A DNA stretch of 64,000 bases from Zea mays (GCF_902167145.1 NC_050105.1:138617988-138681987), one strand, 5' to 3'; positions 32,122 to 42,908 are shown, numbered from the stretch's first letter. The notes: generated from the letters alone by a model not told the origin. Program-made: numbers and translations.

Positions 32122-32955
32122 ATGCCTCGAGGACAATGCTCTTCTGTGTCAACCCGTGAGAATCCCAAAGTTGATCGGGCAACTGATTCAAATGATGACA
32201 GCCGCAAGAATAGGAGGGGTGCTTATTTGCTACTGGGATTGCTGATAGTGTTCATTCATGGATCATGGTCTGTTTATCATATCCAGTTTGGAAGCCTTCC
32301 TTTGCCCCTTGATGCTGAGCAGGCTGGAAAGAGGGGTTTCTCCGAAGCTTCGGCGCTGAAGCATGTTAAGTATTTGACAGGCTTGGGTCCTCACCCAGTC
32401 GGTTCAGATCCCCTCGATCATGCTATTCAGGTTGTTCATTCGTGCGGCCTACTTTCATAGTTTTAACACTTGTGATCTTCTAGTTTCTACAGCATAGAAT
32501 TAGTTTCATTGAACCCACCATGAAATATGTCTTAATTGTGCCTTTTGTTTAGTTTTGTAGATGTTAATAGATTTTTTCTATGAGCTTGATCAAAATTAGA
32601 GTAATTAATGGCCGCTAGGCTGCTGCAAACTTGGTAACAAGAAAATCCAAATTGAAGTTAGGATTCATCCATTTAATTCTTCCCGTCTTTTTTTTACATG
32701 TTCATGATTTGTCATTTTCTTTCTTACCCACAATAGTGTTGTCTCTGCACCTTATAATACATGGTAATTAACATTAGTGAAGCTGAGTCTTGTGGAACTC
32801 TGTATCCTATCCTATTTTGACATGCCCATGGTGTAGTATGTATATGCAGTAGCAGAAAAAATAAAGAAGACAGCTCATTGGGAGGTTGATGTTCAATTGG
32901 AGTTGTTTCACACAGATATAGGCGCAAATCGTCTATCTGGTGGTCTTTTTAAGGG
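32122..32955 (+). pseudogene. ER-type M28 metallopeptidase (ERMP1-like) gene fragment, exons 1-2
   Basis: Exon 1 (32122-32430, 103 codons) begins M-P-R-G-Q and has one membrane segment (about residues 34-52). It ends L-G-P-H-P-V-G-S-D-P-L-D-H-A-I-Q just before a GT donor. Exon 2 starts at 32837 after an AG acceptor, in phase, with Y-V-Y-A-V-A-E-K-I-K-K-T-A-H-W-E-V-D-V-Q, and continues to G-G-L-F-K-G. These blocks are the conserved N-terminal start of plant ERMP1-like M28 zinc peptidases, whose full length is about 850-900 residues. At about 32955 similarity stops without a donor and the frame meets TGA. The zinc-binding catalytic exons are absent from the following sequence. I infer a broken gene fragment, perhaps captured by a Helitron. 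The reading-through frame to 32460 is intron sequence. Confidence 0.8.
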
Positions 32956-33396
32956 AATCTGAACATGCGGCGCGCATTTTCCAACCAGTCCAAGCGTGCA
33001 GCATCAATGATACACTAATGATATGAAACTCAGGAGTGTGTACAAAAGAGAATAATTAACTCCCCCCCAAAGAATAAAATGTGTTTTCGATATATAAACA
33101 CAATTTCTGCTGTAATATTACAACCCAAAAAGAACTAAAATCTATACTGCTAAAGTTCGTGTATCAGCTCAAAGAGAAAAAAGTGAACTCTATGGTACAA
33201 ACCGTATGAAGTGAGCCAATCCTTCACCTTTCCAGGATATGGGTTACTTTACCAAGCCTAAGTTCCATTAGTTCAAGTTTTAGTTGTCTCCGTTAGAGTC
33301 TTTCCTGCAAGTCAGGCAGATAGAAATATCTTCTATCTCACTTGACAGACCCATTCAAAGTTCTTTTGTAGGAGCTTAGTCATCCCAATCCACGTT

Positions 33397-33543
33397 TCAG
33401 CCATCTTTGCTATTCGTCTGTGATCTCAACGGAAGGCCATTTGCTGCTGCTTCATCATCCAAGTCATCATCCCAGTCGTCTTCCCAGCCGTCTGTGGTGG
33501 TTGCAGTGTCTACACCTGAAGAGTTCGGTGCCTGAACTCCCAT
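33397..33543 (-). pseudogene. Exon-like fragment encoding an acidic C-terminal tail
   Basis: The minus strand reads a short frame ending T-T-D-G-W-E-D-D-W-D-D-D-L-D-D-E, then a basic/serine tail and TGA at 33397-33399. Acidic W-E-D-D-W-D-D tails occur at the ends of several eukaryotic proteins and I cannot name the parent. It lies 440 bp from the M28 fragment on the opposite strand. That fits a patchwork of unrelated gene pieces. No upstream exon was recognised. Confidence 0.4.
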
Positions 33544-33675
33544 CTTTAGGGGTAGTAACATTTAAAATAATCCAGTAGAACTGTAGCCAAGGAGGCGCTC
33601 CGCCCTCGCCTATGAATAAGAAAATAAAGGGAATCAGGTTGAGGAAGTTGTATAGTTTAGGAGAAGATGTAATGG

Positions 33676-34165
33676 CAGGGACGGATTTGGGCGGTGGCGT
33701 GGCACCAGTGGAGGCCGCGCGCGTCATTGCTATAGGGTCGCAGGGACGCTGGAGGCGGACTAGCGTAGGTGGAGGTCGGACTGGCGGTGGCGGATGACTG
33801 AGTCAGAGCCTGTCCGGCCGCCTCGGAGGTTGCTGCCTTATGCCCTTGCCGGATCCGTAGAGCCTGAAGGCATGGAGAGCGATAGAGGACTGAATGGAGG
33901 CGACCGCGCCGCTGACAACATAGGAAACACAGTCGCGTAGGTTTGCGAAATAATTGGAAGAGCCTATGTTCTCGTGACTTGAGCGACTCAGGGAGGCTGC
34001 CAGCGCCAGGCTCAATCGGTGCAAAAGGTCTTTTAGGCCACATTTTTGACTGAAATATATTTTGGGCTAGATTTTTTTCGTAAAAAAAGACCTATATAGA
34101 AGAGGAATTTTTGGGTTGCGCCCTAGACCACGACCCAGGTGTCCCGGGGCCCAAATCCGCCCCTG
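33676..34165. mobile_element. TIR element with CAGGGACGGATTTGGGC ends
   Basis: The ends CAGGGACGGATTTGGGC and GCCCAAATCCGCCCCTG are inverted with one mismatch over 17 bp. The 490-bp interior has no transposase. The flanking 8-mers do not match, so the TSD has decayed or the superfamily differs. Ends starting CAGGG are common in hAT elements. Confidence 0.75.
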
Positions 34166-34171
34166 TATCTA

Positions 34172-34330
34172 CTCCCTCCATACCAAAATATAATTTATTT
34201 TAAGCTAAATATATATTCTTTAGTTAATCTATCAATGTGGTTTGTATGTATCTCTAAAATCATTGTTATTCATCCGAATGTGGATAGAAAAAAAAGAAAG
34301 GCAAAAAAACTATATTTTGGGCCGGTGGAG
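34172..34330. mobile_element. Stowaway MITE, 159 bp
   Basis: The left end is CTCCCTCCATACCAAAATAT. The inverse of the right end is CTCCACCGGCCCAAAATATA. TA flanks both sides (34170-34171 and 34331-34332). It is AT-rich and non-coding. Confidence 0.88.
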
Positions 34331-34337
34331 TATCTAA

Positions 34338-34525
34338 GGAGGTGTTTGAATGAATTAGAACTAATAATTAGTTGGTTAAAAATTGTTAGTAGAATTAGCT
34401 AGCTAATAAATAACTACTTAACTATTAACTAATTATCAAAAATAGTTAATAGTTTATTAGGGTGTTTGAATGTTTTAACTAATTTTAGTCACTAACTATT
34501 AACTCTAGTGCATTCAAACACCAGT
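34338..34525. mobile_element. Tourist-like MITE, GGTGTTTGAATG ends
   Basis: Perfect 12-bp inverted ends GGTGTTTGAATG (34341-34352) and CATTCAAACACC (34511-34522) are present. Extending by three bases on each side gives TAA flanks (34335-34337 and 34526-34528), as in Tourist elements. The interior is repetitive TTAACTAATTA-type sequence, with a second GGTGTTTGAATG at about 34461, suggesting an internal duplication. Confidence 0.8.
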
Positions 34526-35174
34526 TAAAAAATAGTGTGCCTTAAAAAAATCACCGGCACTTTTTTTACCAACACAACCGGAAATAGCTGTGTCCTGCAA
34601 AGGCAAAACCGAGTATAGTTGCAAATGGCAATGGTGCATCGAAAAACCCAAATTTCAGCAAAAGTATGCCTACAAGCCAAAACGAGCTCCGAATCCGTTT
34701 CAACCACTATCAAATCTCCGCTTCGGATTTTTTGGTTAAGACTTAAGAATGAGACATCCACTCCCTCCTCTCCCACACGCGTGCTTCTTGAATGCTGGAC
34801 GCGGCCAAACAGCGCCAGCAGCAAATCTCCAGGCTGCACAGCAGCAGCAGCGACCGCCCGCAGGCATGCAACAGCAGCAGCGGCACGGGGAGAAAAAGGT
34901 GGGCCAAACCGGGCACGAAACCGAAGCGCTCACCGTCCCTCACCCAAATCGCCGACCGTGAGGAGAGAAGCCGAGCTGAAGAGAGGGAGGGCAGCAGGCG
35001 GCAGCGCGGAGGGGAAATGGGGAATGCGCGACCAGTGTGAGCCTCTCACCCCCGCGAAATCCCACCGCTTCTGATTCCGCCGGCTAAATTAGCTGGGCTA
35101 AACGGTGGACGGCGGCTTCGAGAGGTTCGTTCGAGACAGTCAGGGTGAGGTTGTGAGGAGCCACGGCGACGGGG

Positions 35175-37239
35175 ATGATGAAGGGAGGGGGCGGGAAGGA
35201 GACGCTCACCGCCTCCTTCCTCCGCTTCCTCCTCCTGCTCCTCCTCCCCCTCACCGCCTTCTACTTCCTCTACACGCTGCAGCTCCTCCTCACCTCGGCA
35301 TCGTCGGCCGCCTCCAACTGCGTCCCGGACGCCGTCTCGGTCTCCCGGGTGTCCGCCAACCTCACGGCGGCGGAGAAGCAGCTGCCCCCTCCGGCCGCAG
35401 CTGTGTCCACGGCGACGACGCTGCAGCACGTGGTGTTCGGCATCGCGGCGTCGTCGCGGTTCTGGGACAAGCGTAAGGAGTACATCAAGGTGTGGTGGCG
35501 CCCGCGCGGCGCCATGCGTGGTTACGTGTGGCTGGACCGGAAGGTGCGCGAGTCCAACATGTCCACGGCGCGCACGGGGCTCCCGGACATCAGGATATCG
35601 TCCGACACCTCCGCCTTCCCCTACACGCACCGCCGCGGCCACCGCTCCGCCATCCGCATCTCCCGCATCGTCTCCGAGACGTTCCGCCTCGACCTCCCCG
35701 GCGTGCGCTGGTTCGTCATGGGCGACGACGACACCGTCTTCTTCCCGGACAACCTACTCACCGTGCTCAACAAGTTCGACCACCGCCAGCACTACTACAT
35801 CGGCTCCCTATCCGAGAGCCACCTGCAGAACATATACTTCTCCTACGGGATGGCGTACGGCGGCGGCGGCTTCGCCATCAGCCGGCCGCTGGCCGAGGCG
35901 CTCGCGCGGATGCAGGACGGCTGCCTCCGCCGGTACCCGGCGCTGTACGGCAGCGATGACCGGATCCAGGCGTGCATGGCGGAGCTGGGCGTGCCGCTCA
36001 CCAAGCACCCGGGGTTCCACCAGTACGACGTGTACGGCGACCTCCTCGGCCTCCTCGCGTCCCACCCGGTCGCGCCGATTGTGACGCTGCACCACCTCGA
36101 CGTCGTGAAGCCGCTGTTCCCGGAGGTGAGGTCGCGCGCCGCAGCGGTGCGGCGGCTGTTTGACGGGCCGGTGAAGCTGGACACGGCGGGGCTGATGCAG
36201 CAGTCCATCTGCTACGACGGCGCCAACCGTTGGACGGTGTCCGTCGCGTGGGGGTTCACGGTGCTGGTGGCAAGGGGCATAATGTCGCCTCGGGAGATGG
36301 AGATGCCGGCGCGCACGTTCCTCAACTGGTACCGGCGCGCCGACTACACGGCGTACGCGTTCAACACGAGGCCCCTGGCGCGCAGCCCGTGCCAGAAGCC
36401 CGCCGTGTACTACCTGTCGTCGGCGCGGCGTGCGGCCTTGCGTGGCGGGGTGACCACGGAGACGCGGTACGACCGGTGGCGCCACCCGAACGAGACGCGG
36501 CCCGCGTGCCGGTGGGACATAACCGACCCGGACGCGCATCTCGATCACATCGTCGTGCTCAAGAAGCCTGACCCCGGGCTCTGGGACAGGGTAATCTTTC
36601 ATGCCACATCATTGCTTTTTTTTTCTTTAATATCTGCATTTTTTCTTCTTTTGCAACCAAATAACTGCAGCACATGATGCATTGCAATTTAGAGAGGACT
36701 GACAACTGGGCAACGCACATACTGGCCAAGTGGCCAGCATTGTTGCTTGCTTGGATTAGAATACGCAGCCAGCTACTCCATGTCCGTAAGAGGCAAGGCA
36801 AGCTTAAAGAAAACAGAAATTGCAATGCCAATACATGTTCCTTTCGTCTACAAAAGAATATAAATATGGTATCCCTGTTAATCTAATGATCTATTTTGCA
36901 TGATGTTTTTTTGTATTGTTTATATAGATTTAGTGAAACTTAGACCGTTTCACTCCCCGAGAAACAAGAACTGCATGGATAGTCTAACTTTTATAAAATT
37001 CTGATACCAGTGCTGATATAAAAAGCTGGACCTGGATGGTACCACTAGTTAGCGACTACAAGGTTTCATTTCTAAATAAATGGGTCACTGATGCGATGTA
37101 ACATGATTTGCAGTCTCCAAGGCGAAATTGCTGCCGAGTGGTGTCTTCGCCCAAGGATGGCAAGAACGGGGAGAAGACGATGACCATCGATGTAGGCGTA
37201 TGCAGAGAAGGCGAGTTCAGCCAAGTAGCCGGAGCGTGA
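35175..37239 (+). CDS. DUF604 / fringe-like glycosyltransferase (GT31-related), two exons
   Basis: Exon 1 is 35175-36590 (472 codons). The intron is 36591-37113 (GTAATC...TTTGCAG), and exon 2 is 37114-37239 (41 codons and TGA), giving 513 residues. The splice is phase 0 and joins L-W-D-R to S-P-R-R-N-C-C-R, the usual conserved C-terminal end of plant DUF604 proteins. Read without splicing, exon 1 runs into intron sequence and stops at 36677, so that shorter form is not the real protein. Residues about 13-40 form a single membrane anchor, as in type II Golgi enzymes. F-V-M-G-D-D-D-T-V-F-F (D184-D186) is the DxD-type metal/nucleotide-sugar site, and L-H-H-L-D lies at 305-309. The expected role is glycosyl transfer in the Golgi; donor and acceptor cannot be told. 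It is very GC-rich, with no stop or frameshift. A second ATG directly follows the first. Confidence 0.92.
36591..37113 (+). other. Intron of the DUF604 gene
   Basis: It begins GTAATC and ends ATTTGCAG, is AT-rich against the GC-rich exons, and is 523 bp long. The boundaries are fixed by conserved protein sequence on both sides and by phase 0 joining. Confidence 0.88.
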
Positions 37240-37548
37240 ACTTTCATATAGAGATAGATGAAGATAGGAAGCTTCAAATTCTTTTCTTTTCTTGCGCGAA
37301 TCCATTCTTCTTGTAGGGCATGAACTAGTCGAAACACCTCTCTTTGCGCCTCACGGGCGTCTAGCTGTAACTGCAGTTCACAAAACGCCAGAAGGCCAGG
37401 ACTAGAAGTTTTGGCCGGGCGTTCCGGCATGGTGACGGCAGTCAACCCGCCGCCCTACGCGCAACTAGCGACGGCTACGGTGCCTAGATTTTGGGTATAG
37501 TATGTGCTAAACTTGGCCTTTTTATTATGGAAACAAAATATTTCAGCC

Positions 37549-37880
37549 TTTTGCAATCTATTGCATACGGCCTTACAAATCGAAAAAAAGACAACCATCC
37601 ATCATAAACATTCCTAGAAGAAAAACATCATCAAATCAAGCTCCTTCTAATCTAGCGTTGGATCTCCATCCATGGCTCGCAAAGATCTCCATAGCCACCA
37701 CCTCTAAGTATCGACATACCACAAGGACCTCGTGTTGACGTTGTTTTTTTCTACAACAATCTCTATAATCTGAGCCAGTATGTTGCTCTGAAAAGAACCT
37801 ACATAATTGATGGTTTTGGTTTAAAAGTAAAAAAACATCATTGCGACAAAGCCAAATAGACCAAAACATTGTCGCCGCTT
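37549..37880 (-). pseudogene. LINE ORF2 C-terminal fragment (zf-RVT region)
   Basis: The minus-strand frame at 37636-37869 begins M-F-W-S-I-W-L-C-R-N-D-V-F. This matches the zinc-binding, reverse-transcriptase-associated tail of plant L1 ORF2 proteins (W-x-I-W-x-x-R-N-D). It stops 77 codons later. The remaining minus-strand sequence to about 37549 resembles a LINE 3' UTR. No RT core is nearby, so this is an isolated 3' piece, as 5'-truncated LINE copies usually are. Confidence 0.65.
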
Positions 37881-37924
37881 CAATTAGAAGTTTTTTTCTA
37901 TGTGTTGTTCCCTTGTTAGCAATC

Positions 37925-38275
37925 TATGTGCTAAACTTGCTACTTTAGCAAAGTACTAGCCTCTTAAATGGAGAGCTAAGTTTTGCATATTGGTAGAGTT
38001 TGGATGTATATGCAAAATTTTAGCATATTGATATAGAAAGACATCCATACTTTTAACTAAGGTGGGTGGGTGGGGAGAGAGTGAGTGGAGTGAAAAGGAT
38101 AGTAGATGTCTTTTTCTCATCCTGAATCACTTTGAGTGAGTGGAGCTAAACTACTAATGGGCGCTAATGTTTAGCACTTCATTTAACATCTTTTAGTACT
38201 CCTTTTTGAATCTCTAAGTGCTAAAATTTAGCTAGAAGTATAGTGCTAAACTTTAGCACTATGGATCCAACACAT
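37925..38275. mobile_element. MITE-like segment with GTGCTAAA(C/G)TT ends
   Basis: ATCTATGTGCTAAACTT near the left side is approximately inverted by AAACTTTAGCACTATGGAT at the right. Several GCTAAA/TTTAGC motifs lie between them in both orientations. Edges and TSD are not resolved. Confidence 0.5.
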
Positions 38276-38673
38276 GATGTGGCCCAGCCAACCGTCTCTA
38301 CTCCAACAGTGGTGAGTAGCCCTGTCAACCTGGCCAGCCGTCAGTACTAACTTGAATATTGGAGTCAGACCGATACTAGCTGTTGTGTTAGAAGTTACGG
38401 TCTATACCAATTAGAATCGGTCGGTGTCGACGATTGTGTTGGAAGTTATGGTCCATACCGATTAGAACCGGCCGGTACCGATTCAAACATGTCAGTGTCG
38501 ACCCTTCTGATTGGTAGTGCCATTTTGACCATTTAAAGTTCAGAAAATAAAAAAAAGAATTCGCTCTGTAAACAAAGGGGTGTCTAAGTTATTCAGTTAT
38601 TCACACATTTTGCTTTAATTAACTTGTATTCATTCATATTGTAGTTTTCACTCTATTCTAAAATAGATCCTAG

Positions 38674-39905
38674 ATGGAATTCAAGCTTCAAAACTTTACC
38701 GATTTGCTCAACAACTTGTCTCCACAATGTCCTAACATCCCTGTCGACATGGGACAAGTCTTATTTGATGGTCTTTCTTCTGTACATCATCATTATGAGG
38801 ATGTTTGTGCCCATCCTCGTTTCTTGAGTTCACAACCTATGTTTCCATATTTGTATGCTCCCGTCTCTACCGACCATATATGTATGCTCCTCTTTCCAAT
38901 GATGATCTTACCACTAACACTCCTCTTCCTCCACCTTTCAGTCCTCCATAAACTATGAATATCCCTATGGTGCTCCTCCGTTTCCTCTCTCGTTGGGTGC
39001 TCCTTCCCCATATGGTGCCCGTCCTCCATATCACCCTTTTGCAGGCACTTCAACTAATGATAGTGATGCACCTTTGAACCAATCTATTTACTTTGGTGCT
39101 CCTCAATGCCAACGACCAAGGAACTATACAAAGATAAAAGGTGAAATGCTGAAAAGTACATTTTTTTATAAATTCCACACATTTTTAAGTTGACAACAGG
39201 TTTTCAGTTCATAAATCTATAGATCCACACATGGCTATTGCACTCCATGGACCCCATTGATACAACTATAAGAAGGGTCGACCTTATGTGGCCAAATAAC
39301 CAACACCGTCAACTCCGCCACAGAAGTTGCCCGCCACCGTACCCAAGCAGTTGAATGATTAATGGTCGACAAGCGACCAAAAGATCACTCTCTTCAACAA
39401 CACCTACAACCACTTATACATGGCTCGGTCGAGTGGTGTAGATGATGTTATGATGTTTGAAGCGCCCAAGGAGAGCTTTTGCAGTAAGCCTGGTGAAATC
39501 GAGTTCAAGCTAGAGCACATGTGGTGCGCTCCTTCCCATCAGCCCAAGTGGTGCATGAAGTAGACTGATGACGACTCCAGTGATAGAAACAAAAGATGGT
39601 GTCTCAACTTGGATGGTGATTATAGCTCCATGTCATAGAAACTATGGACACACCATGCCCTATCTGCCATGATAGGGCAAGAGCTCAACGGAAGGGGAAG
39701 GACCTAGCAAAGAGTAGTGATGAGTCCCTAGTTAAGGAGAGAGAAGGAAGTTAAATAAGTTGCATAAGGCTATCCATATGATGGCTCAAGCTAAATTATT
39801 TAAGCAAATCAACAAATTGATAGTTTGCTCCACCACTGACATGGACGAAGACACAAAAAGGGCGGACAATTTGGCCTTAAAATTTGACAAATAAACTAAA
39901 ATTAA
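38674..39905 (+). pseudogene. PIF/Harbinger-associated Myb/trihelix-like ORF, decayed
   Basis: The frame begins M-E-F-K-L-Q-N-F-T-D-L-L and is followed by a proline/tyrosine-rich stretch in a second frame (to about 39140). After a gap comes D-Q-K-I-T-L-F-N-N-T-Y-N-H and P-S-H-Q-P-K-W-C-M-K. The order of a low-complexity N-terminus and a W/H-Q-P-K-W block resembles the second ORF (Myb-like or NAM-associated) that accompanies PIF/Harbinger transposases. Frameshifts and stops interrupt it repeatedly. It converges with the transposase remnant on the minus strand. Confidence 0.55.
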
Positions 39906-40082
39906 ATGAGAAAGAAGAGACAAAAGAGGAGGATGGAACCATCAAATCATTTTGGAGTTGATCATGCATCGAGCTTGCATGCATTACAGCATCACATTGA
40001 GTACGATCCTCCACACTCATCCTCATTGATCATATCGTGCAAAATGATATATGCATGCATCATCACAAAAAGTACCTGGTGG

Positions 40083-41066
40083 AAAAAGGAATGATCTATG
40101 GTAGCGAGAATATGGAATCGAGCCTTGAGCACCCCCAAATGTCCTCTCTATGTCCTTCTATGCGCCCTCCTAGCATGTAGCAAACATCTGCTGCTTTAGA
40201 TTCCGTGGGAGGGAAATGATCTTCACAACACCAACCACTGAGAGTAGATGCTATCGACAAGGTAGTACCCTTGGTTGTACTCGTAACCATTCATCCATGA
40301 AGTTCACATTTGGTGCCTCACCCTATAGCATGTGAGTAAACAACGACGATTGGTTGAACATGTTCACGTCATTGTTCGTACCCACCACACCAAAAAGCTT
40401 GTCAAATCCATAAGTCATACGAGACAACTGTCTCGAGTATGATGGTTGAGGATCCAGTGTCCCCCTTCTGAACTGCCCTCTCCATCTAATGGGACAGTCC
40501 CTCCACTTTCTATGCATGCAACCTATACTCTCTATCGTACCAGAAAATCTCCTTTCCTCCCCCTTAGCTAACAATTGTCCAAGACGGTCAATAGTGGGAT
40601 GAGAATTGTACGTCTATTCGAAATATGAAATAACACCTCTATACAATAGAATGCTACAGAACGCAAGCATGCATAGGGAATCCGTGCACTTTTGGTGGGG
40701 GGAGAAACCATTATGGTTGAGTACATCAGTTTGAATAGTGAGGGAGGTGGAGTGCTCACCCACCCTCTCTAAAATTTGAAGAGGCTATCCTTAGCATGTG
40801 GTACCTTCAACTAAAGAAGAACCGTGGGTAGATGCATGAGTCATTGAAGCATTCTTGCATCAACCGGACATAGGTGGATACATGATCACGGTCAATATAT
40901 CTTTGATGTTGCCTCAATCGCCTCCTCGATATGGAAGACTCGAAGGAAATCTCCACCCATATTGTATTATAGTTTCCTGCATCAACTTGATCACCTCGTC
41001 TTTGGCCATGTCAATGTCCAAACTGGACAAAGACATCGTAATAATGCTTTCTTGTATGAAATGAGG
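40083..41066 (-). pseudogene. PIF/Harbinger-type transposase, decayed
   Basis: On the minus strand from about 41066 the frame reads M-S-L-S-S-L-D-I-D-M-A-K-D-E, then meets stops. Further on, I-G-C-M-H-R-K-W-R-D-C-P and F-G-V-V-G-T-N-N-D-V-N-M-F-N-Q-S are the conserved DDE_4 blocks of HARBI1-like plant transposases (I-D-C-M-H-W and G-S-N-N-D-I-N-V-L). D-I-E-R-T-F-G follows near 40150, close to the usual E-R-A-F-G-V-L-Q block around the last catalytic residue. Several frameshifts and in-frame stops make it inactive. Ends and TSD of the element were not found. Confidence 0.75.
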
Positions 41067-41453
41067 GTGAATAACTATGAGGTAGCAGAAGAGAAATTTG
41101 AAGTGTGAGTTGTGCGAATGGGTTCAAACACTCCTCTATTTATAGATTAGGTTCTAGATTTTTTGGATTTTATTTTTAATTTCTTTTGAAATTCAAAATG
41201 ATGCAAAACAACTAGGATGCGCCACCATGCAGTCATACAGATTGTTTAGAGTCGGTACCGACCAGTGCTCCAATGCTAGAGTCAATACTAACGGGTGCGA
41301 CCCCAACACAATCGATACCAATCCTGTCACCCGATCAGCTACCCTAGTGACCATGCGTGCCATGAAGGTTCGTATCGACCATTGGTCATACCACATGCGT
41401 GCGATATTGTGTAGGGCAAGAACTAGCCTTATGTGTCACGATATCCTTAGGCC

Positions 41454-41582
41454 ACATTCGGTTGTATAGGGATCGAAGGGGACTAAGGGAGATTAAATCA
41501 TTTTCTATTTAATTTTGACTACCAAAGGATTTAATCCCCTCTAATCCTTTTCAATCCACCCATAACTGACAAGGCCCTATGT
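41454..41582. mobile_element. Small MITE-like segment (GGCCACATTCGGTTGTA end)
   Basis: The left GGCCACATTCGGTTGTATAG and the inverse of the right end (GGGCCTTGTCAGTTATGG) match weakly. The interior GGGGACTAAGGGAGATTAAATC against GATTTAATCCCCTCTAATCC is clearly self-complementary. The TSD is uncertain. Confidence 0.5.
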
Positions 41583-42903
41583 GTTAGAGTGCCCGATCAA
41601 TCTAGACAATTGAGTATTGTAACAAACACTTGAAATTTAGAGGTTAAACCCCAACTTTTCATAGAAACGAGCACTAATCCGCTCACGACATGACACATAG
41701 AGCAAATTCACCAGTGTACATTGGATAATGAAGGTATAGAGAAATATATCCAAGCACCAACCAAAATTGAAGACCAGATAAAGGGACCTAAGACTTAGTT
41801 CCAAAGGAGAAGGCAGTAACAAAATAGTATCAGTAGTCGGTGTCGGTGGTCTGTGAAGACATAAAACACTGACGTATTTACCTTTGCACTCATATGCAAA
41901 ACTCCTAGGTGTCATTTGTATTCACCTACCAATGAATGCAATACCTCATCAAAAAAGTGAGAAAGTGAATAAATATTTGAAAATGGTACCGATTAATCAA
42001 AGATGTTCTCTTCGAGAGGAAAATGTCTAAAATGCAAGGAAGTCTTTAGCATGCAAGTTACAATGAACCAATAAGCAAATTGTTCAATCAAACTTGCATA
42101 AGTTTATGAGAACTGAAAAACATAAACCATAAGATGCTCTCATGGTTCGCCATAAACGTTAACTTAAAAATGTACTTAACCTAGGTACCAAAGAAGAAAT
42201 GTTACATGTACTTTGATAGAGCTTAAGGCTCCTTGGCTTTGTAGCATAACACTTATGCATCTATATGTTAAAAGAACCAAATATTGATGTACTTACCTAA
42301 GTCCTGGAAGCATGAATGAATAACACTGCATGGTGCTTCCTAGTTCAATGCCATGTGATTCGATAATCCTAGCAGCTCCCAAAAGAATTTCTTGTTGGGC
42401 AGGTAGCCACCTATCTTTTTTCTATAAAACATACAAAATATTCATGTCAGGCTTCAAAGAGAATATGATTATTCCGAACTTGCATTGAGTTAGTAGTAAC
42501 AAACTAGTGTAGTTTTATTCCCAAGGATACCATTGTCATGGTAACCAACAATGACAAGCCATACTCCCTGTGATGCAAAACAAGTGTTTTCCTAGAATGT
42601 GTTCAGTTAAACGGTTTTAAATTCAAACATAATTGACTCTATGAGAGAAACATACTAATTAAAGTGACATGTGTAACAGTACTTCCACATTGTCTCACAT
42701 GTGTAACCACATAATAAAGTGACATGTGTCATCCTACCATTCTTAGAGCCCTGTGCGCTATGGCCCAAACCTTGTGTTGGCTAGGCTCTTGGGCTATACA
42801 ACTCAAGGGCTATACATAGAATCCCCCTAGCTCTCTCAAGATGCCCAGGTGGCATCATAGCCCTATATGGCACAATCCTAACACCATATGTGTCCCTTGA
42901 CTA
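41583..42903. other. Intergenic with exon-like minus-strand sequence
   Basis: AT-rich sequence without a complete gene. An open minus-strand frame at 41637-41915 has no known domain. A well-bounded exon candidate is at 42297-42421 (listed separately). A short duplication of GTGACATGTGT lies near 42663 and 42719. Confidence 0.45.
42297..42421 (-). pseudogene. Isolated exon-like fragment, parent gene unknown
   Basis: On the minus strand the segment is preceded by TTTTATAG and followed by GTAAGT, a good acceptor and donor. It is open for 41 codons: D-R-W-L-P-A-Q-Q-E-I-L-L-G-A-A-R-I-I, then H-G-I-E-L-G-S-T. The pattern of a short helix followed by H-G-x-x-L-x-(S/T)-x-T loosely recalls the C-terminal part of MscS-like channels, but this is weak. 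No neighbouring exon was recognised. It may be a captured gene piece or part of a decayed gene. Confidence 0.4.
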
Positions 42904-42908
42904 GGTTG

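Noticed and set aside
32122..32460. A complete 112-residue membrane protein
   Set aside because: The last nine codons are past a GT donor, and the next exon of the M28 peptidase family is recognisable at 32837. It is a gene fragment, not a small intact gene.
35808..36602. 264-codon minus-strand open frame over the DUF604 gene
   Set aside because: A shadow of a GC-rich exon with a conserved glycosyltransferase frame on the plus strand.
36674..36886. Open frame downstream of DUF604 exon 1
   Set aside because: It lies within the intron defined by conserved flanking protein sequence.
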